Source: an uncultured Chromatiaceae bacterium (GTDB lineage: Bacteria; Pseudomonadota; Gammaproteobacteria; Enterobacterales; Alteromonadaceae). Taken from it: a stretch of 15,258 bases of DNA. The notes under the pieces were generated by a model, which was not told the DNA's origin, did not search any database, and worked only from the letters and a program-made list of their open reading frames with translations. The position numbers were made by a program, and so were the translations under genes. The DNA lies in contig CAMLRA010000090.1 in assembly GCA_946482325.1 (NCBI GenBank), positions 1 to 15,258 of the forward strand, in the 5' to 3' direction. Shown here piece by piece: positions 6,953-14,799 of the stretch (position 1 is the first letter of the stretch; each line of letters opens with the position of its first letter).

Positions 6953-7651
6953 TTGACTTCAGCAAAAAAACTGGCGGTTTTATTGCTGTCCGGCGCACTT
7001 TCACTCAGTACGCTGGCAGCCGACAATCAATTAACCGCCCAAGAACAAGCCGACGGCTGGCAATTGTTGTTTGATGGCAACAGCATGGCGCAGTGGCGAA
7101 ATTTCAAACAAACCGGCTTGAGCGATAAATGGCAGATTGACCAGGATGCGATGAAACTCACCGCGAAAGGCGGTGGCGATATTCTGACCAAAGCCAAGTA
7201 CGCTGATTTTGAACTGCAACTGGACTGGAAAATAGCGGAAGGCGGCAATAGTGGTATTTTTGTGCTGGTTGATGAAACCGGTAACACCATCTACGCCCAT
7301 GCGCCGGAAATTCAAATTCTTGACAACGAACGTCACTCAGACAACAAGTTGGCCAGCCACAGATCAGGCTCTTTGTACGATATGATCGCCTCCCCACCTC
7401 AGTCACACAAAAAAGCCGGTGAATGGAATCAGGTGCGCATTCGTCTGCAGCAAAAACAGCTGACCATCTGGCAAAACGGCATCCAAACCGCAGCAGTCGA
7501 AATTGGCAGTGCGAACTGGCAGCAACTGCTTGGCAAAAGTAAATTTGCCAGCTGGCCGGGATTTGCTGCGCAATCCAATGGCCATATCGGCCTGCAGGAT
7601 CACGGCGACGTGGTCTGGTTCAAAAACATCAAAATTAAAGAGCTGAAATGA
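6953..7651 (+). CDS. Secreted DUF1080 (3-keto-disaccharide hydrolase family) protein
   Basis: This protein (232 aa) has a signal peptide (residues 1-22, cleaved after about TLA) and one beta-sandwich DUF1080 domain filling the rest. Family landmarks are WQLLFDG (36-42), FELQLDWKIAEGGNSGIFV (86-104) and PEIQILDNERH (118-128). Members act on 3-keto-glycosides made by a partner dehydrogenase. The TTG start at 6953 is supported by GGGAGA 6 nt upstream and immediately precedes the signal peptide. Its stop shares ATGA with the GMC oxidoreductase start, so the two are translationally coupled. Location should be periplasmic, the same compartment as the predicted dehydrogenase. The family and partner genes agree; the exact substrate and whether it acts as hydrolase or lyase are open. 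Confidence 0.87.
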   Translation: MTSAKKLAVLLLSGALSLSTLAADNQLTAQEQADGWQLLFDGNSMAQWRNFKQTGLSDKWQIDQDAMKLTAKGGGDILTKAKYADFELQLDWKIAEGGNSGIFVLVDETGNTIYAHAPEIQILDNERHSDNKLASHRSGSLYDMIASPPQSHKKAGEWNQVRIRLQQKQLTIWQNGIQTAAVEIGSANWQQLLGKSKFASWPGFAAQSNGHIGLQDHGDVVWFKNIKIKELK

Positions 7652-9339
7652 TGACAACTGCGCAGAATGACATGCCGGAAGTGCTGATTGTCGGCTCTGG
7701 TGCCGGCGGCGCTATGGCTGCCTATGAACTGACCCGCAATGGCCACAAAGTGCTGCTGTTGGAAGCCGGTCGCGATTACGACCCGAAAAAAGAAACTCCG
7801 ATGTTCAAACGTAATGGCGACGCTCCCCTGCTTGGCGCGGCAACGCCGGACAAAGACTTCGGCTTTTATGACGCCACCATCGACGGCGGCTGGCAAGTGC
7901 CGAATGAGCCTTATACCAGCGCACCCGGCAGCGAATTTATGTGGTGGCGTGCGCGGATGCTCGGTGGACGTACCAATCACTGGGGGCGCTATGCCCTGCG
8001 TTTCAGCGAACACGATTTTAAAGGCAAAAGCCGCGATGGTCTGGGTGCAGACTGGCCTTTTGAATATAAAGACATCGCGCCATGGTACGACAAAACCGAA
8101 ACTCTAGTGGGCGTGTGTGGCACCAACACCGGCCTGGATGATATGCCCCCTTCACCTGATGGCGTATTACAACCGCCACCACAACCCCGGGTGCCGGAGC
8201 TGCTGGTCGCCGCTGCAGCAAAAAAACTCGGTATTCCGGCCGTACCGATGCACCGCGCTGTGTTAACCCGGCCACTGGATAACCGCGCCGCCTGTTTCTA
8301 CGCCACGCCTTGCGGCCACGGCTGTTCAATTGGCGCGGCCTTTCAGACCACGACATCCTTGCTGCCGATGGCCAAAGCCACCGGCCTGCTGGACCTGCAT
8401 ACCGATGCGATGGTAAAAACCGTACTCACCGATGATAAAGGACAGGTGACCGGCGTCAGCTATATCGACAAAAAAACCGGCCAGGAGCATCAGTTAACGG
8501 CAAAAGTGGTGATTTTAGCTGCCAGTGCCTGTGAATCCGCCCGTTTGTTGCTGAACTCAAAAACACCTAAACACCCGCAAGGACTGGCCAACTCGAACGG
8601 TCAGGTCGGCAAGAACCTGATGGACTCTACCGGCGCCAATATCGGTGCTTTAGTCCCGGCATTACAAGGCCGGCCGATTTATAACGAAGACGGCCATACT
8701 GCCAATCATCTGTTTATCCCCTGGTGGGGCCATCAGGCGCAGGCAGAGAAAAAACTCGATTTTCCGCGTGGATACCATTTTGAACTGGGGGGCCGCTTTG
8801 GCGAACCTGGCGCTAATATCGATACTGGCTTGCAAGGCTATGGCAAAGAGTTAAAGCAACAGGTGAAACACAAATACGGCGCTTATGTGTCTTTTGCCCT
8901 GCGCGGTGAAATGTTGCCAAACCCGGATTGTTATATGGATATTGACCCGGACGTTAAAGACAAATGGGGTATTCCGGTGGCGCGTTTTCACTGGAAATGG
9001 TCGGAGCACGAACTGAAGCAAGTCGCGCACGGCCTGAAAACTGCCAAAGACATTCTGACACTGATGGGCGCAGACGTCGGCGAATTGCCGACACCGGAAC
9101 AAGCCATTTTAAAAGGCGGTCAGATCATTCACGAAGTTGGCACCACGCGCATGGGCGCGTCGAAAACCGACTCTGTGACCAATCAATGGGGCCAGACCTG
9201 GGATTGCCCGAATTTGTTTATCATGGATGGCGGTGTGTTTGCCTCCAACCCACATAAAAACTGCACCCTGACCATTATGACGCTGGCGATGCGTAATTCG
9301 TCCTGGTTATCCGCCCAGTTAAAGCAAGGAGCCCTGTAA
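7648..9339 (+). CDS. GMC-family FAD oxidoreductase, probable glycoside 3-dehydrogenase catalytic subunit
   Basis: This flavoprotein (563 aa) oxidises an alcohol group on a sugar-type substrate. The FAD-binding Rossmann motif GSGAGG is at 16-21, with E39 at the end of the second strand. The C-terminal GMC domain holds HEVGTTRMG (H495) and NPHKN (534-538), the region that supplies the catalytic His and Asn in this family. Cysteine-rich stretches such as ACFYATPCGHGC (about 214-225) match the sugar-dehydrogenase branch, where they can hold an iron-sulfur cluster. There is no signal peptide. The next gene encodes a Tat lipoprotein small subunit, so export as a folded complex is likely. Together with the upstream DUF1080 gene this suggests C3 oxidation of glycosides, though gluconate or other sugar oxidation cannot be excluded. 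Confidence 0.88.
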   Translation: MMTTAQNDMPEVLIVGSGAGGAMAAYELTRNGHKVLLLEAGRDYDPKKETPMFKRNGDAPLLGAATPDKDFGFYDATIDGGWQVPNEPYTSAPGSEFMWWRARMLGGRTNHWGRYALRFSEHDFKGKSRDGLGADWPFEYKDIAPWYDKTETLVGVCGTNTGLDDMPPSPDGVLQPPPQPRVPELLVAAAAKKLGIPAVPMHRAVLTRPLDNRAACFYATPCGHGCSIGAAFQTTTSLLPMAKATGLLDLHTDAMVKTVLTDDKGQVTGVSYIDKKTGQEHQLTAKVVILAASACESARLLLNSKTPKHPQGLANSNGQVGKNLMDSTGANIGALVPALQGRPIYNEDGHTANHLFIPWWGHQAQAEKKLDFPRGYHFELGGRFGEPGANIDTGLQGYGKELKQQVKHKYGAYVSFALRGEMLPNPDCYMDIDPDVKDKWGIPVARFHWKWSEHELKQVAHGLKTAKDILTLMGADVGELPTPEQAILKGGQIIHEVGTTRMGASKTDSVTNQWGQTWDCPNLFIMDGGVFASNPHKNCTLTIMTLAMRNSSWLSAQLKQGAL

Positions 9340-10125
9340 ATGCGTAACAAACCTGAGCAAGGCGAAGCATTGCAACCCTATCAAACCAAGATGACACGGC
9401 GCCAGTCGCTAAAGCTGATGGCTGCTTTGGCCGCCAGCAGCATGTTGCCGGCCTTAAGCGGCTGTGATAACGCACCGCCAGCCGCTGCGGTCGAGACAAC
9501 GGCCACGAAAACCGGCGCCCTGACTGAAGAACATTGGCCTGATTTAAAACTGACGCCGTTGTCAGGCAGCGGTTACGGCAAAGATCCAAACATGATTTTA
9601 CCGCCCGAATCGCCCTGGCCTTTAACACTGACACCGGCGCAGCTGAGCTTACTGGCGCTGCTGGTGGATATTTTAGTGCCGCGGGACGGCGCAGTGCCAT
9701 CCGCCAGTGAAGTCGGCGTACCGACAATCCTGGACGAATGGGTCAGCGCGCCTTATCCGCGTCAGCAACAAGACCGGATAACAGTGTTATCTGCTCTCGC
9801 CTGGCTTGACGATGAGGCCACGCTGCGGTTTGGCAGCCGCTTTATCAGCTTAAAGCGGCCACAACAATTTGCCATTATCGACGACATCGCTTTTGATAAC
9901 AGTGACACGAAACCGCAGTTCCAGCGCATGGCCAAAGCTTTTGCCCTGCTACGCGGCTTGGTGGTTGCGGCATTTTTTGCTACCCCCGAAGGCACCAAAG
10001 ATATAGGTTATCTCGGCAATACCGCCATCGGAGGTGAGTACCCTGGGCCTACGCCAGAGGCCAAAGCCCATCTGGATAAAATCTTAAGCGAACTGGGCCT
10101 GCAGGAATTTGCCTGGAAAGCCTGA
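9340..10125 (+). CDS. Gluconate 2-dehydrogenase subunit 3 family Tat lipoprotein (dehydrogenase small subunit)
   Basis: This is the small subunit (261 aa) of the preceding GMC dehydrogenase. A twin-arginine motif TRRQSLKL starts at residue 19, followed by a hydrophobic stretch and a lipobox LSGC with C42, so the mature protein should be a lipoprotein. Asp at +2 (D43) is the classical Lol-avoidance signal, which would keep it on the inner membrane facing the periplasm. The DUF1348-like body (about 98-255) carries SASEVGVP, a run ending in FALLRGLVVAAFF, and a YLGNTAIGGEYPGP stretch typical of gluconate 2-dehydrogenase subunit 3. The ATG follows the upstream stop directly, with AAGGAG 8 nt before it. 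In FAD-dependent glucose and fructose dehydrogenases such subunits export the catalytic subunit through Tat. An intrinsic terminator follows. Confidence 0.88.
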   Translation: MRNKPEQGEALQPYQTKMTRRQSLKLMAALAASSMLPALSGCDNAPPAAAVETTATKTGALTEEHWPDLKLTPLSGSGYGKDPNMILPPESPWPLTLTPAQLSLLALLVDILVPRDGAVPSASEVGVPTILDEWVSAPYPRQQQDRITVLSALAWLDDEATLRFGSRFISLKRPQQFAIIDDIAFDNSDTKPQFQRMAKAFALLRGLVVAAFFATPEGTKDIGYLGNTAIGGEYPGPTPEAKAHLDKILSELGLQEFAWKA

Positions 10126-10147
10126 GTTCTGAAAAACCAGAGACCAG

Positions 10148-10182
10148 CGCCAGAACCTGCTCCACAGCAGGCCTGGCGTTTT
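10148..10182 (+). terminator. Rho-independent terminator of the sugar-oxidation operon
   Basis: The outer stem CGCCAG (10148-10153) pairs with CTGGCG (10173-10178) and the inner stem CCTGCT (10156-10161) pairs with AGCAGG (10166-10171), leaving a 4 nt loop. Four T follow. It lies 23 bp after the small-subunit stop and closes the operon. Confidence 0.85.
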
Positions 10183-10234
10183 ACAGCCCGGCTTTGCGCT
10201 ATTAAGATCGCCCTGTTACTACCGGAGTTTTCCT

Positions 10235-11071
10235 ATGACTACATCTTCATACATTCCACCCAAAGTCTGGCAATTTGACAGTGAAAATGGCGGCGCTTTT
10301 GCTGGTATCAACAGACCCACCGCCGGTGCCCGCAGTCAAACCACTTTGCCGCGAGGCCACCATCCGCTGCAGCTGTATTCGCTGGCGACACCAAATGGCA
10401 TCAAAGTCACAGTGATGCTGGAAGAGCTGCTGGAACTGGGCTTCGACGCCGCAGACTACGACGCCTGGCTGATTGATATCCGCAGTGGCGCGCAGTTTGG
10501 CAGTGATTTTGTCGCCATCAACCCCAACAGCAAAATCCCGGCGCTGCTTGATCACAGCACCAACCCGCCGACCCGCTTGTTTGAATCCGGCTCGATTTTG
10601 CTTTATCTGGCAGAAAAATTTGGTGTGTTGCTCGGTCAGACCAGCGCTGAGCGCACCGAAATTCTGAACTGGTTGTTCTGGCAAATGGGCAGTGCGCCTT
10701 TTGTCGGCGGCGGTTTTGGCCATTTTTATGTCTACGCACCGGAAAAATACCAATATCCGATTGATCGTTATGCGATGGAAGCCAAACGCCAGCTTGATGT
10801 GTTAGAGCGGCAGCTCACGCAGCAGCCCTTTATCGCCGGCCAGAGCTACAGCATTGCCGATATCGCCATTTGGCCCTGGTACGGCCAGCTGGTCTTAGGG
10901 CAACTATATAACGCGGCTGAGTTTCTTGCGGTCCACGAATACCCGCAGCTGCAAGCCTGGGCAACCCGCATCGCGGAGCGCCCTGCTGTGCAGCGCGGCT
11001 TCAGGGTAAACCGCAACTGGGGGCCAGAAGAACTACAACTGCCAGAACGGCACAGCCGCAACGATTTTTAA
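10235..11071 (+). CDS. yghU: YghU-like glutathione S-transferase / disulfide-bond oxidoreductase
   Basis: This cytosolic protein (278 aa) closely resembles E. coli YghU along its length: the N-terminal extension with GGAFAGINRP, HPLQLYSLATPNG at the start of the thioredoxin fold, NPNSKIPAL, FESGSILLYLAEKFG and the helical-domain stretch GGGFGHFYVYAPEKYQYPI. YghU-type enzymes bind two glutathione molecules and reduce organic hydroperoxides and mixed disulfides. CGGAG precedes the ATG with 9 nt spacing. The gene stands alone after the terminator of the upstream operon. Its last 4 nt overlap the stop of the convergent REC-HDOD gene, leaving no room for a terminator between them. Function is inferred from family resemblance. 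Confidence 0.92.
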   Translation: MTTSSYIPPKVWQFDSENGGAFAGINRPTAGARSQTTLPRGHHPLQLYSLATPNGIKVTVMLEELLELGFDAADYDAWLIDIRSGAQFGSDFVAINPNSKIPALLDHSTNPPTRLFESGSILLYLAEKFGVLLGQTSAERTEILNWLFWQMGSAPFVGGGFGHFYVYAPEKYQYPIDRYAMEAKRQLDVLERQLTQQPFIAGQSYSIADIAIWPWYGQLVLGQLYNAAEFLAVHEYPQLQAWATRIAERPAVQRGFRVNRNWGPEELQLPERHSRNDF

Positions 11072-12216
11072 ACGCTGTCGCCGCTTAACAGTGGTAATTG
11101 TTTAAGCGCCGACTGCAAGCCAGGATGAGCGACCAGCTTTGCCATTTGAACCAGGTATTCCCGGCTACAACCCAGATGGTATTGCCGGGCAATAAACAAA
11201 ATAAAGGGTCGCAAATCCGCCGGGTCCGGTGTTTGGCCCAGACTGCACATCGCCAGTTCTAAATCACACAATTCGGCCGGATAACCCCAGAGTGTCAACA
11301 GGTACACCGTCATCACACTATTGCTGGCAATTCCATGGAAAGATGCCGGCAGTTCAGGTTCACCTGCTGCAAGCAGCTGCAATTTACTCAATGGTCCAAG
11401 CGCACTTAATAATGCCGACACATAAAGTAAATCTTGCTGCTCAACCGGCAATGATGCAGCCTGCGCTAACTGACGCACAGTACCGGCAAGCCGGAACGCC
11501 CGTTCACTGAGCTGTTGATGTTCAGCGCCCTGCTGTAAGTTGCCTACCGATTGCTCCACGGCCATCAAGGTGATGATGGCTTCAACCAGCCGCAAGCCCA
11601 ACCGCATCAACGCTTCAGATAAAGAGTGTGTCGGGCGGCTGTAACCGAGAAACGCCGAGTTGGCTAATTGCATGAGCCGCGCCGCAATCACCGGCTCGTG
11701 GGCAATCAAATCGACGATCCGGTCAAAATCCGGCTCCGGCGCGGTTAAAGCCTGTCGCAATTGACGGATCACAGCCGGCAATACCGGCAGATTATCCCCG
11801 GAGCCTAATTTACGGCGTAAATCATCCGGCAACTGCAACTGCCGCAGGCGGTCAATACAATTGCAGAGCTGTTGCAGATCATGCTCACTGAATGGCTTAC
11901 TCAGTACAAAATGCGCTTGCATACTGACGCTGCTAACCACGTCCTCAGTGGTGTCACCGGTCATCAATACCCGCACCGATTGCGGGTATAGAGCCATCAC
12001 CTGCGAAAGCACCATATCCCCGTTGATGTCTGGCATCAGAAAGTCGCTAAGCACTAAATCCGGTACAACGCCCGGCGGTATAGCGCTTGGCCAGTGCTGC
12101 GCGTCTTCACAAAGAAAATACTGCCAGCCCGGCCGCAACCTGAGCACTGCCCGCAGCAGCGCCTTAAGCATGAAGCTATCATCATCGATAAACAGTACCA
12201 CTGGCTTCTCAGTCAT
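11068..12216 (-). CDS. Response regulator with HDOD output domain (REC-HDOD)
   Basis: This signalling protein (382 aa) has a receiver domain (1-125) with D11/D12/D13, phosphoacceptor D58 (VLSDFLMP), T86 and K107. An HDOD domain starts at about residue 142 (NLPVLPAVIRQLRQAL) and includes the conserved stretch LMQLANSAFLGYSRPTHSLSEALMRLG (181-207). HDOD domains resemble HD phosphohydrolases but lack the metal-binding residues and usually act as signalling scaffolds near c-di-GMP proteins. The ATG overlaps the preceding REC-EAL stop by one base (TGATG) with GAGGAG 8 nt upstream, so it is translated from the same message. The 3' end overlaps the convergent GST gene by 4 nt. Its partner kinase is not in the window. 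Confidence 0.9.
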   Translation of the reverse strand: MTEKPVVLFIDDDSFMLKALLRAVLRLRPGWQYFLCEDAQHWPSAIPPGVVPDLVLSDFLMPDINGDMVLSQVMALYPQSVRVLMTGDTTEDVVSSVSMQAHFVLSKPFSEHDLQQLCNCIDRLRQLQLPDDLRRKLGSGDNLPVLPAVIRQLRQALTAPEPDFDRIVDLIAHEPVIAARLMQLANSAFLGYSRPTHSLSEALMRLGLRLVEAIITLMAVEQSVGNLQQGAEHQQLSERAFRLAGTVRQLAQAASLPVEQQDLLYVSALLSALGPLSKLQLLAAGEPELPASFHGIASNSVMTVYLLTLWGYPAELCDLELAMCSLGQTPDPADLRPFILFIARQYHLGCSREYLVQMAKLVAHPGLQSALKQLPLLSGDSV

Positions 12217-14198
12217 CAGTCGGCTCCTCGAATTGGACCCGGCGATCCGAGCTGAGGCAGAAACTCAGCTTCAGCTACAGGCCGCGCCACCAGATAACCT
12301 TGTGCCAGATCGCACCCCATATCACGCAGAAGTTGTAGCTGCTCTGCTGTTTCAACCCCTTCGACCACCACTTCGACCTGCAGTGCGTGCGCCATCCGGC
12401 AAATATTGCTGACCAGACTTTGGGTATTGATATTGGCTTCCAAATCCTGAATCAGCGATCGGTCAATTTTCAGTACATCGACCGGCAAACGGGATAAATA
12501 CGCCAAAGAGGAATAGCCGGTGCCAAAATCATCGATGGCAATACGCACCCCTAACGATTTCAGTGCCTGCAATGCCTGTGCACTCTGGGCTAAATCCTGC
12601 ATCATCCAGGATTCGGTCAACTCCAGCTCAAGCATCGAAGGATCAACGCCGGTATCATTGAATATACGCTGCACCTGGGCAATAAAATCGGATTGTGCCA
12701 ACTGCGCCCCGGAGATATTCACCGCCATCCGCGCCAGTGGCTGTTGTTCCTGACGCCAGCGCACTGCAGTCAGACAAGCTTGCCGCATCACCCACAGGCC
12801 AATTTCTATGATCTGGCCATCGTGCTCGGCAATTGGAATAAACAAAGCTGGCGATACGAAGCCAAGTTCAGGATGCCGCCAGCGCAATAATGCCTCGCAG
12901 CTGTCGATGATATTACTGTGCAGATCCAGTTTGGCCTGGTAATACAATTCAAATTGTTCCTGATCCACCGCGCGGTAAAGCGCATCACTAATGCGCAATT
13001 GCTGACGTTTCTTATCAGCCACCCCGGCAGAAAACCGCATAAAAAAGGCATGCGGGCTGTGCAGATGAATACGGTTACTGGTTAACACGTTGTTTAACAG
13101 CAATTTTGCGCTGTCGCCATCCTCCGGCGCCATACAATAACTCACGGTGAACTGTGGCCGCAGCGCCAAGGCCTGATGTTCCAGCTGCTGGCGGACTTTG
13201 TGCAGCAAATCCGTCAATTGCTGATGTACACTGAGTTCGTCCTGGGCATCCGGTAGGGTCAAGATAAACAACTCGTTCGCCAGATACGCCAGCGCACCAT
13301 AAGGCCGGCAGGCTTGCATTAAGATCTGGCTGATAGTTTCAAACAGCTGACCCGCTTCGGCAAACCCCAGCAAATCGGCCCAGTCGCTGAAGTTTTTTAG
13401 CCGCACTGCCGCGACAGCAAAAGGCCGCTGCAGCACCAATAATGCGTCGAGTTGCTGTAACACTGCATGCTGGTCCATCAGACCTGACGTATAAATGACT
13501 GCCGGGCCATCCTGTTGCTGCAGGCGTTTAAAACCGACCAGTGTGGCTTCAGCGTCCTGATACTGCACATGTAGCTCAAAAACCGCACCGTTTTGGTCCT
13601 GCACATCCAAGGAGCCGTGGATGTCCTGTAAGAAAGCTTGCTGCTGGCTGTCGGTTAAGTGAAACCACTGTTCGAACAAGGTACCGGTGAGGCCCGCCGC
13701 ATGCTGCCCCAGCAGCTGTTGCGCGGCGCCATTGCTGCGCAGGATCACCGCCTCCGGGCTCAGTTCCAGCAAAGCGCCGTTGCCGGCGATCAATAACTGG
13801 TTACGCACGCGCTCACTGCGCTGATGCCGGTACAGCCGAAAAGCGGCACCAATTTCCGCCAGCAATTGGTCATCTTCCCACGGTTTTTGCAAAAACCGGA
13901 ATGCAGTACCTGAGTTCAGTAATTGCAACACCGACTGAAAATCGGAAAATCCGCTGAGCACCAGACATACCGAGTCCGGATATAACCGCTTCACTTTGGC
14001 CAGCAATTCAGCGCCGTTCATTTCCGGCATGCGGTAATCAGAAATCACCACCTGGCAATTATTCTGCTGCAGCACCTGCAGCGCTTCAGCCCCGCTGGTT
14101 GCCGTAAACACCCGATAACCAGAGCGCGTCAGCAAACGCTCCAGCGCTTTGATAATCGATAATTCATCGTCAACCAACAGGACTTTATTCGGCATCAT
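12216..14198 (-). CDS. Response regulator with PAS, degenerate GGDEF and EAL domains (c-di-GMP phosphodiesterase)
   Basis: This protein (660 aa) has a receiver domain (3-120; D10/D11, D54, S82, K105), a probable PAS-like segment (about 130-225), a GGDEF-fold region (about 245-390) and an EAL domain (about 403-650). The GGDEF signature is replaced by LANEL (306-310), so diguanylate cyclase activity is not expected. The EAL domain keeps E435 (EAL), N494, E526 (ELTES), D556/D557 (DDFGTGYSSL), K577, E613 and Q633, the full metal- and substrate-binding set of active c-di-GMP phosphodiesterases. The ATG has AGGAG just upstream and overlaps the HTH-REC stop by 14 nt. The receiver ends in QKPW, as in the divergent receiver protein. 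The PAS assignment is by position and length only. Confidence 0.92.
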   Translation of the reverse strand: MMPNKVLLVDDELSIIKALERLLTRSGYRVFTATSGAEALQVLQQNNCQVVISDYRMPEMNGAELLAKVKRLYPDSVCLVLSGFSDFQSVLQLLNSGTAFRFLQKPWEDDQLLAEIGAAFRLYRHQRSERVRNQLLIAGNGALLELSPEAVILRSNGAAQQLLGQHAAGLTGTLFEQWFHLTDSQQQAFLQDIHGSLDVQDQNGAVFELHVQYQDAEATLVGFKRLQQQDGPAVIYTSGLMDQHAVLQQLDALLVLQRPFAVAAVRLKNFSDWADLLGFAEAGQLFETISQILMQACRPYGALAYLANELFILTLPDAQDELSVHQQLTDLLHKVRQQLEHQALALRPQFTVSYCMAPEDGDSAKLLLNNVLTSNRIHLHSPHAFFMRFSAGVADKKRQQLRISDALYRAVDQEQFELYYQAKLDLHSNIIDSCEALLRWRHPELGFVSPALFIPIAEHDGQIIEIGLWVMRQACLTAVRWRQEQQPLARMAVNISGAQLAQSDFIAQVQRIFNDTGVDPSMLELELTESWMMQDLAQSAQALQALKSLGVRIAIDDFGTGYSSLAYLSRLPVDVLKIDRSLIQDLEANINTQSLVSNICRMAHALQVEVVVEGVETAEQLQLLRDMGCDLAQGYLVARPVAEAEFLPQLGSPGPIRGAD

Positions 14199-14799
14199 TC
14201 ACTCCTGGGTGCAGCAGTTTCTGCACCAGCTGTAATAGCTGCTCATTATCAAAAGGTTTAGATAATGTGGCGTCGGCACCTAAAGCCCGCGCTTTGGCCA
14301 GCTCTTCTGGCCCGAGGCCGGAGATCACCAGAATACGCACCGCGGCCAGCTCTGGCTGCTGGCGGATAAAACTGAGCACTTCAAAACCATCAAGGCCTGG
14401 CATCGATAAATCGAGTGTGACCAAATCCGGCTTTCCGGTGCTGATTTTCACGCCGGCCTGAAAACCATCGGCGGCAAAATCCAGCTGATAACCGGCGCCG
14501 AACAGCACGCGGCGAATCGCGTTACGATAAGCCAGTTCATCATCAATCACCAGAATGCGGTCGGACAGCGCGGCATGAGGCAACGGCACCTGCATGTGCT
14601 GCCCCGTGTCAATCAGGTCCTGTGGCATCGGCATGTGCTGCTGTTGTAAAAACCGGATGAAGTCATCGAGCAGCACCCGATAATTACCACGCCCCGGCAA
14701 TTTATGTCCTTTGAGCTGGCCGTTGGCAATCCAACGACTGACAGTGCGGTGATGTACATCACAATAAGTGGCAATTTCACCGGGCTTCAAAGTTTTCAT
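14185..14799 (-). CDS. Response regulator with N-terminal excisionase/MerR-like HTH and C-terminal receiver
   Basis: This regulator (204 aa) places its DNA-binding domain first. Residues 1-50 form an excisionase-type winged HTH (MKTLKPGEIATYCDVHHRTV, then SRWIANGQLKGHKLPGRGNY). A linker (51-79) leads to a receiver domain (80-198) with D86/D87, phosphoacceptor D130 (VTLDLSMP), S160 and K181. The start at 14799 was chosen because AGGAAA lies 7 nt upstream and the HTH begins at once. An in-frame ATG at 14844 lacks a ribosome site and would add 15 residues with no domain similarity. It is the first gene of the three-gene operon, so it may control that operon and the divergent receiver gene. The order HTH-REC is the reverse of most response regulators. 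No cognate kinase is present. Confidence 0.9.
   Translation of the reverse strand: MKTLKPGEIATYCDVHHRTVSRWIANGQLKGHKLPGRGNYRVLLDDFIRFLQQQHMPMPQDLIDTGQHMQVPLPHAALSDRILVIDDELAYRNAIRRVLFGAGYQLDFAADGFQAGVKISTGKPDLVTLDLSMPGLDGFEVLSFIRQQPELAAVRILVISGLGPEELAKARALGADATLSKPFDNEQLLQLVQKLLHPGVNDAE

Noticed and set aside
6835..7074. Small plus-strand open frame upstream of and overlapping the DUF1080 gene
   Set aside because: Frame-shifted shadow of the DUF1080 signal peptide region; no ribosome site and no conserved sequence seen.
9275..9727. Minus-strand open frame of 150 codons across the dehydrogenase subunit junction
   Set aside because: Antisense to two coupled genes and without a ribosome site or any domain.
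14185..14799. Excisionase-like HTH as a sign of a prophage or integrative element
   Set aside because: It is fused to a complete receiver domain and lies in a signalling operon; there is no integrase, att repeat or phage gene in the window.
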